A stretch of 64,000 bases of DNA from Trema orientale (lineage: Eukaryota > Streptophyta > Magnoliopsida > Rosales > Cannabaceae), in assembly GCA_002914845.1 (NCBI GenBank), contig JXTC01000095.1, forward strand, positions 819,174 to 883,173. The letters run 5' to 3'. The translations under genes and the position numbers were made by a program. Of this stretch, positions 58,681 through 64,000 are shown piece after piece. Below the pieces are notes generated by a model. It had not been told where the DNA came from, did no database searches, and worked only from the letters and a program-made list of their open reading frames with translations. Within the stretch, counting starts at the first letter, position 1, and each line of letters begins with the position of its first letter.

Positions 58681-61680
58681 TCATCCATGTCATTTTCTGA
58701 GACCAAAATCTCAAGCCGGTTTGTGCCCAACTCTACAACCCAACTTCTCAGACCCTTTCATTATTCAAAAGCTTCTCATACTTATGGCCATGAACGTAGC
58801 TGAGGCAGAAACGGTTGGAGTTTACGAATGGTCTCATATCTCTTATGGGTGAAAAAAATGGTACTGGGTTGTTATTGATGATCACGTGAATGATTCTTTA
58901 GCAATTTCATTTATCTTTCATATATACAATCTAATAATGTAGTATAATGAGTTATATCCATGCATTTTCATTTAAATTATAGAATTGCAACCTTCTGTAA
59001 TATGTGGTTTAAAAAAAGAGAACTCCTTTATAGTAACCGTTTCCAATCACATCATTTACCATGGCATCAATTGTTAAGAATTTTATATGACTCAAATTCA
59101 TTTCGCATTAAATATAAATTCACTTCACATTAAATATTCTTCTTACGAGAAAACCAAGATCTTGTTAATCTTATTCAAGTTTCCATTGTGCTTTCTCTCT
59201 TTTTGGTTCAACGTCAAATGCCAAAAATCTAAATTTCCATTTTATTTTTCAAAAATAAAACAACAGAAACTCATTTTCCTTATTATATTTTTTAAACAAG
59301 TCATAACGTCAGAACTATGGTAAAGCCTTTCCATCATCTTTGATTCAATTTAATGACCAGGTTTTTTTTTTTTTCCTTTTTTAAACCATTGAATCAAATC
59401 TGATGAATCAATGGATCTAGTTAAATTTTTTTGTTATATAAATCTGTATTTAAAAAAAAAGTGGGCCATTAAGAGGTTCTCAAAAACATAAATATTTTCC
59501 TGCTAAAATAAACATATGCAAAACACCTAGCCCCGAAAACCACGACATCTCTTTTTTCATCTTCTTTTCTCTATCTCTGATATGTGTCATATCTATTTTC
59601 TCTTCTCTGCTTTTGGGTTGTCTTTCAGTTTAGTTTTATTGGCAATTTTACAAGTTTTTTTGGGTATTTTTACAAAAGCCGATCTTAACTCGGCCCCACT
59701 GACCACGATCTCTACCACTCCAGGTAAATATTTCTCGTTAATTAATTATTATCAATAACTGCCTTCTGATTTGTGATATTTTTGGGTAAAATGTTGTTTA
59801 TTTTGCTTAACTCGAATTTGAATCTTGGAGTAGGAAAGTAAAATGAAGTTGTTTTTTGTGTTTTCTTTATAAATGTAAACTTTTTTGTTTTGGGTTTCTC
59901 TGAATCTCCGAATTTCCATAAATTATTTTATTTAAATTTTCTTTTACTTTTGTTCTAATTTTAATTATGACCAGTAAAATATAATTAAAAAAGGGTACAC
60001 ATGAATGTATAAAAACGTCTTCATTGATGCTTTATCTTATTGATTAAGATTTCGATTCCTTCCTCCAAAGTGATTCGAGCCAGTTATAATTTATGGAGCC
60101 GAAAGGGTAAAATATCTAAAAAAACAAGAAAAGCAAGACATAAAATTTCGTTTATTTACTTCTCTATATTTTTTCTTAATTACTTTCGTATGATGACTTT
60201 AATAACATAAATAATTGAACGTGGTAGTTTTAAATAAATTGTAGGAATTATTTACAAATTTTGTTATCGATATTTCTTATCTTTAGTTTTTTGCGTTTTC
60301 AAGTGTTCAAGTTCTCGTTTCTTCAAATGCTATGATACAATATATGGTTTGTCATTCTTCATCATTAGCAATAATATCAATAGAAATTACAATCTCACTT
60401 ATGCCTTGTCATTCTCCATTAGGAAATATTGATGATGAATGAGACCAAGGGTTGATCTATCGCCTGCTTTCCCAAAATTATTAAATATATTAACAAATAT
60501 ATTGTCTCCCTTTTGTGGAGTTTATTGTCTCTTTGATTGGGAGTTTATTGTCTCCCTGGAATGGAGTATATTTCTTTATGTTACTTTCCCAATACAGATT
60601 GCTAATGAGAAGACCGTAGGAGGGAGACTTGTAGATCTCTTTCTTCGGTAAAAATAGGTAAGTGGATATTTGGCACTTTTTCAAGCGATTCAACGTGGCA
60701 GCTTTGTGAAGGATAAAGATTTTGAACATGAAGAGTTTGTGAAGCATGAATGGTTTGTTTCTAAGTTCTTCTTTAGATCAGGGATGTTGACCATAAATCT
60801 CTAGTTTTTAGAGTCAGATGCACTGACAATGATTGTTACTGTTGGATGCATTTTTGTTTTTTTTTTTTTATTTTTGTTTTTTTTTTCTAGTATCGTAGTC
60901 AACCAGTTGGTTTATTTAGGATAGTCACAAAATTGGAAAATTAGCATATATATTGGAAGAATTTTATCTTTCAATTCAATATGTTATTGCAAAGATATCT
61001 TTTTATAATGACATATTTATTACCTAAAAAACCACATCATTGTATATATCATAAATCATCTCATCCCATGAGCTCATATCATCTCATTACGAACAGGGTA
61101 ACTCGTACTACGTGTCTTAAGTACTCTCTGCCTGATACCTATCCCATAAAACTGGAAGGACAACTGTGTATCTATGCCTACCAAACCGGAGGGGCAACTG
61201 AATGCCTACGTTTACCGAGTGGTGGTAATCAGAAGACCCTACGCGGATTTAGGGGGATTTGCTCTTTATTTATGGTATGAAGCGAGGTGGAGAGTTATTG
61301 CGATACTTAGGGGTTCTTTTATTTGTGGGTGTTCCTCGACAAAGGTGATTAATTCATTAGATGAATGTGTAAATTTGTGAAGTTCGAATCTTTCACCTCA
61401 CTTTTTTTTTTCATTTTTTCTATAAAACGAATCAACTCTGATAAAACAAAGTACCCATATCATAGAATGACCCTATACAAAAGTTATAACTTATGTGACA
61501 AATTCCAAACTCCATACTAATTTCCTTCCAAAAAAAAAGAAAAGAAAAAGACTCCATACTAATAACCTACCTTTATTAGTGTGTAAAGCAAGCACCACAA
61601 AAGTTGATTGGTCTTTTAGAAAGCAAGACATTGTAGCAAATGTGCCAAATGCTAGTACCATATAAAAAATTATCTACAAG
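58681..61680. other. Gene-poor spacer
   Basis: AT-rich. A C/T-rich stretch at ~59550-59725, ending in a donor-like ccag|gtaaat, could be the 5' leader of an unrecognised transcript, but no protein follows. Around 60500-60560 the phrase agtttattgtctcc repeats three times. No conserved protein was found in any frame. Confidence 0.45.
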
Positions 61681-62188
61681 GACCGATAATTTTTTATACG
61701 ACCCGATGATATGACTCGAAAACAACACGAAACAAATAGGTCTAGGTGACCCGTTTAATTTTCGCGTCAATTTCGGGTTGACACGTGTAACACAAATAAT
61801 AAAAGGTTGAGTTTTAGGTCAACCCATTTAACACGTTTAATTAAACGGGTCATTTTCATATCCTGTTGGCATGATAAAAATTAGATACATTTATTAATAT
61901 TTTAGTATTTTAAATGCGATTTTGATTAATTATATATATAGTTGAATTAATTAGTATAATCATATTAAATTTGAGTAATCTTATCAATTTTAAATAACCG
62001 TGTCAAATATGTCATAATATGATACACATACATTTATTAAATACATATGTATTATTTGTATCATGTTCATGTTTAGATTTTTAACACACTTCTTAATCAT
62101 ATCATGTTCAAGTTGAAGTGTTATCGTATCGTGTCGTAATTGTGTCGACCCGAACATGACATAATAACACGAATTCGAATTACCAGCC
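61681..62188 (-). mobile_element. Degenerate dispersed repeat with acgggtca/gacccgt motifs
   Basis: On the minus strand it begins ggtaattcgaattcgtgtta and continues with 'tcgggtcgacacaatt', 'gacacgatacgataacac' and, further in, a palindrome tgacccgt...acgggtca near 61710-61850. I remember this pattern (aattcgtgtt..cgtgtcg.., gacccgtt) from a non-coding dispersed repeat family of many dicots. The superfamily is not certain. Confidence 0.45.
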
Positions 62189-62763
62189 ACAATCTACTAC
62201 CAAATGCAAAGGAAAAGAAAGTTCTGCCGCCTTAAAACCCTGAAAAAATAGTTTTTTTCGTGGTCATGAAACAATTGAACAATTATAATTCATGCATCTT
62301 AAACAATCCGAATTACATTTTAATTTTTATAATGGGATATCCTAGACCTTTAATTTGTATATCCATCAGGCATCAAGTTTCCACCGATAAAAAATGTAAT
62401 TGAATAATCTTACCAAGATTGATGTCATGATTCTCGACATCACCAATTAACAGAACCGTCACAAGGTTTATGGACCATCTTTTCCCCCCACCCCAAAAAA
62501 AAAGGTTATCATCCATTTAAAGGATAATCTACAACACTTTGCCATTAAGCAACATCTTCCCCAAATCTTGCATTAGAAAGACCTTCATTTTGCAACATGA
62601 AACTCTAATTAATTACCTTTCACGACCTTATAAAAATACATGCGCACTCGTATATTTTTAAGTATAAATATGTACATACATAACATTATGCAATGAATTA
62701 ATCCTGATATTATTATCAAAAAAAAAAAAAAAAGAATTAATCCTGATATATGTGTATTAATTC
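62189..62763. other. Spacer, 3' side of the HIPP gene
   Basis: AT-rich, with a direct repeat 'gaattaatcctgatat' (62694 and ~62735) around an A-run. It probably includes the HIPP 3' UTR. No gene was seen. Confidence 0.45.
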
Positions 62764-63351
62764 TCACATAACGACACAAGCATTCGGGTTTTCGTCACTG
62801 AAGGCGGTCGTGTACTTGACCTCAATGGAGCTGGCACGTGCGAGAGGAGCCACCTCCGGTTCCGCCAGCACGTTCCGTACGTACCCGGGCGGAGCCTTCT
62901 TATCGTACGCCTCGGGCGCGTACGGGTGCGGTACGACGTCGTAGGGAACGTACGGCCAGAACTCGGCCTTCTTGCCCGTCCGCTGCCTGACACGTGCCAG
63001 CACCTTATTGGGCTCCACGTAACCGATCACCGTCAGCTTGCTCTGCTTGGGGTCCACCTCCACTTGCGTCACTCCTTTCATTCCTTCCACCGATTTCTTC
63101 ACCCTCCTCACGCACCCTTCGCAGTCCATTTTCACTTTTATCTCCACCGTCTGAAAATTTTCAAAAGCAAATCGAATTTAAAAACAATTAAAAAAAAAAA
63201 CAGTTTTTGGAAACTAATTCAAGAAACGACATTGATTTCTAGTGCGTTTTATTACGTACGTACGTACCTGTAGTTGCTTCAGTTTTCTGAGCTTTTTACT
63301 GCCACCAAGAGAAAAGTCGCAGAGATCAGAGACATATTCAATAAAACCCAT
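62764..63351 (-). CDS. HIPP27: Heavy-metal-associated isoprenylated plant protein (HIPP27-like)
   Basis: Two exons (complement 63268-63351 and 62764-63150) give 156 residues. Exon 1 encodes MGFIEYVSDLCDFSLGGSKK...; exon 2 starts TVEIKVKMDCEGC. The HMA domain has the metal-binding M-D-C-E-G-C motif (Cys38, Cys41). The tail PYAPEAYDKKAPPGYVRNVL...PLARASSIEVKYTTAFSDEN ends in the CaaX box CVVM, so it should be farnesylated. The segments DPKQSKLTV and DKKAPPGYVRN fit HIPP27 better than HIPP26. Family members bind Cu/Zn/Cd, some interact with nuclear factors, and several are stress-induced. Exon 2 is unusually GC-rich for the window. A G-box lies 126 bp upstream. Confidence 0.93.
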
Positions 63352-63476
63352 CTCAGAAACGAAATCTAAAAACCGAGAAAATGACTTTGGAGAAGCTCGA
63401 AAGAGGTATATAGTGCCAAATAACAGAGGAGATGAACGTAAGATTAATGCTTGTTGGTGTGGCTTTTAGAGCGTGA

Positions 63477-63482
63477 CACGTG
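63477..63482. promoter_or_regulatory. G-box/ABRE in the HIPP27 promoter
   Basis: cacgtg inside the palindrome gacacgtgtc, 126 bp upstream of the HIPP27 start. Such a site is bound by bZIP (ABF) or bHLH factors and fits stress or ABA control. A second cacgtg lies at 63727-63732. Confidence 0.5.
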
Positions 63483-64000
63483 TCGGCGTATAGACGTGGA
63501 AGAGTGTAGAGGGTACACTTCAGCAGTTTGGAGTGGACTTTTGCTTTCGTAAATTTTTGGCCAGAGCGAGGTGATGTTAGTTTGGAGTTAAAAACTGAGG
63601 ATTAGGGTGTTAATTATTGTAAATTGCTGACTAAAATTGAAAGCAGAATTCAAGTGAGTGAAGGGATTTTTATACGTGGTAAAGTGGAATCAGGCGGATT
63701 GTTCTAGTAATCACTAGGTTTGTCCACACGTGTGTGGGTTGGCGGGCGTGTATATGCGCCTGATTTATCAACTATATTATGTTGATCAAAGTAGACAATA
63801 GTCAATGCTAATTGATAATAAATATTAGAGAGCTGTTCAACAGCGCTGCAAAGAATTTTATTTAGAAGAATAAAGACAATACAACATCAAAAGTTCGAAT
63901 TAACTCTATATTCTATATCTTGACTACTACATATCAAAGTTGGAAACTTTTTTATGCTTGTAGCTGAGTTGTCGTTGTTGATATTTAGAGCTCTATAAAA
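63483..64000. other. Upstream region of HIPP27, no gene
   Basis: Probable promoter, then AT-rich sequence to the window end. No ORF or repeat of note. Confidence 0.45.

Noticed and set aside
59550-59725. C/T-rich stretch with a donor-like end, as a first exon
   Set aside because: No downstream coding exon could be joined, and no protein similarity was seen in any frame.
61330-61400. SINE-like B box (gttcgaatc) followed by a poly-T run
   Set aside because: No A box at proper distance, no clear body and no target duplication. One short motif is not enough.

Overview
The window is nuclear DNA of a flowering plant, almost certainly a eudicot. The genes have short GT-AG introns, the plastid, peroxisome and retromer genes are of plant type, and the spacers are AT-rich and full of MITEs, with a Helitron, a tRNA-derived SINE and Mutator remnants. 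I cannot name the species. Twelve protein-coding genes and one tRNA gene are supported. One gene is cut by the left edge and one is interrupted by an assembly gap.

Layout. 0-4 kb: last exon of a 20S proteasome alpha subunit (PAD1/PAD2 type), tRNA-Ile(AAU), and an 89-residue conserved gene of unknown function whose second intron holds a 415-bp inverted-repeat element. 4-12 kb: a transposon graveyard with an RNase H-like (RVT_3) scrap duplicated in tandem, a ~300-bp repeat array beside a decayed MULE transposase end, a 916-bp foldback element, and a 649-bp tandem repeat. 12.4-20 kb: a POLLENLESS3/MS5-like TPR gene (+), then two head-to-tail ascorbate peroxidase genes of the APX3 class (-). 20-24.6 kb: spacer with at least four MITEs. 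24.7-30 kb: a DUF630/DUF632 gene (+) and a Myb/SANT-like gene (-). 30-33.3 kb: three MITEs. 33.5-37.2 kb: RAD17 (-). 37.2-40.4 kb: SINE, Helitron and three more copies of the main MITE family. 40.6-43.4 kb: 3-dehydroquinate synthase (+). 45.3-47.4 kb: a ROP GTPase (+). 49.6-56 kb: VPS35 (-), with an N gap inside exon 5. 56-62.7 kb: gene-poor spacer. 62.8-63.4 kb: a HIPP27-like metal-binding isoprenylated protein (-).

The genes do not form one pathway. They are housekeeping and signalling genes in an old syntenic block. From memory, the same families occur in two separate Arabidopsis neighbourhoods: PAD1, MS5-like, DUF632, ROP1 and VPS35C around At3g51260-At3g51310, and HIPP27, DHQS, RAD17 and PAD2 around At5g66110-At5g66140. 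The window interleaves both sets, as expected of an unfractionated ancestral order.

The most striking non-genic feature is a burst of one ~172-bp hairpin MITE family: eight copies in 64 kb, some with clear 9-bp target-site duplications (Mutator-like). Three copies are packed directly upstream of the DHQS gene. I found no radically new system. The best leads are an APX3 paralogue whose basic peroxisomal sorting tail is replaced by an 8-residue tandem repeat, the MITE cluster at DHQS, and the hidden part of VPS35 exon 5. I recognised no LTR retrotransposon or virus-like gene.
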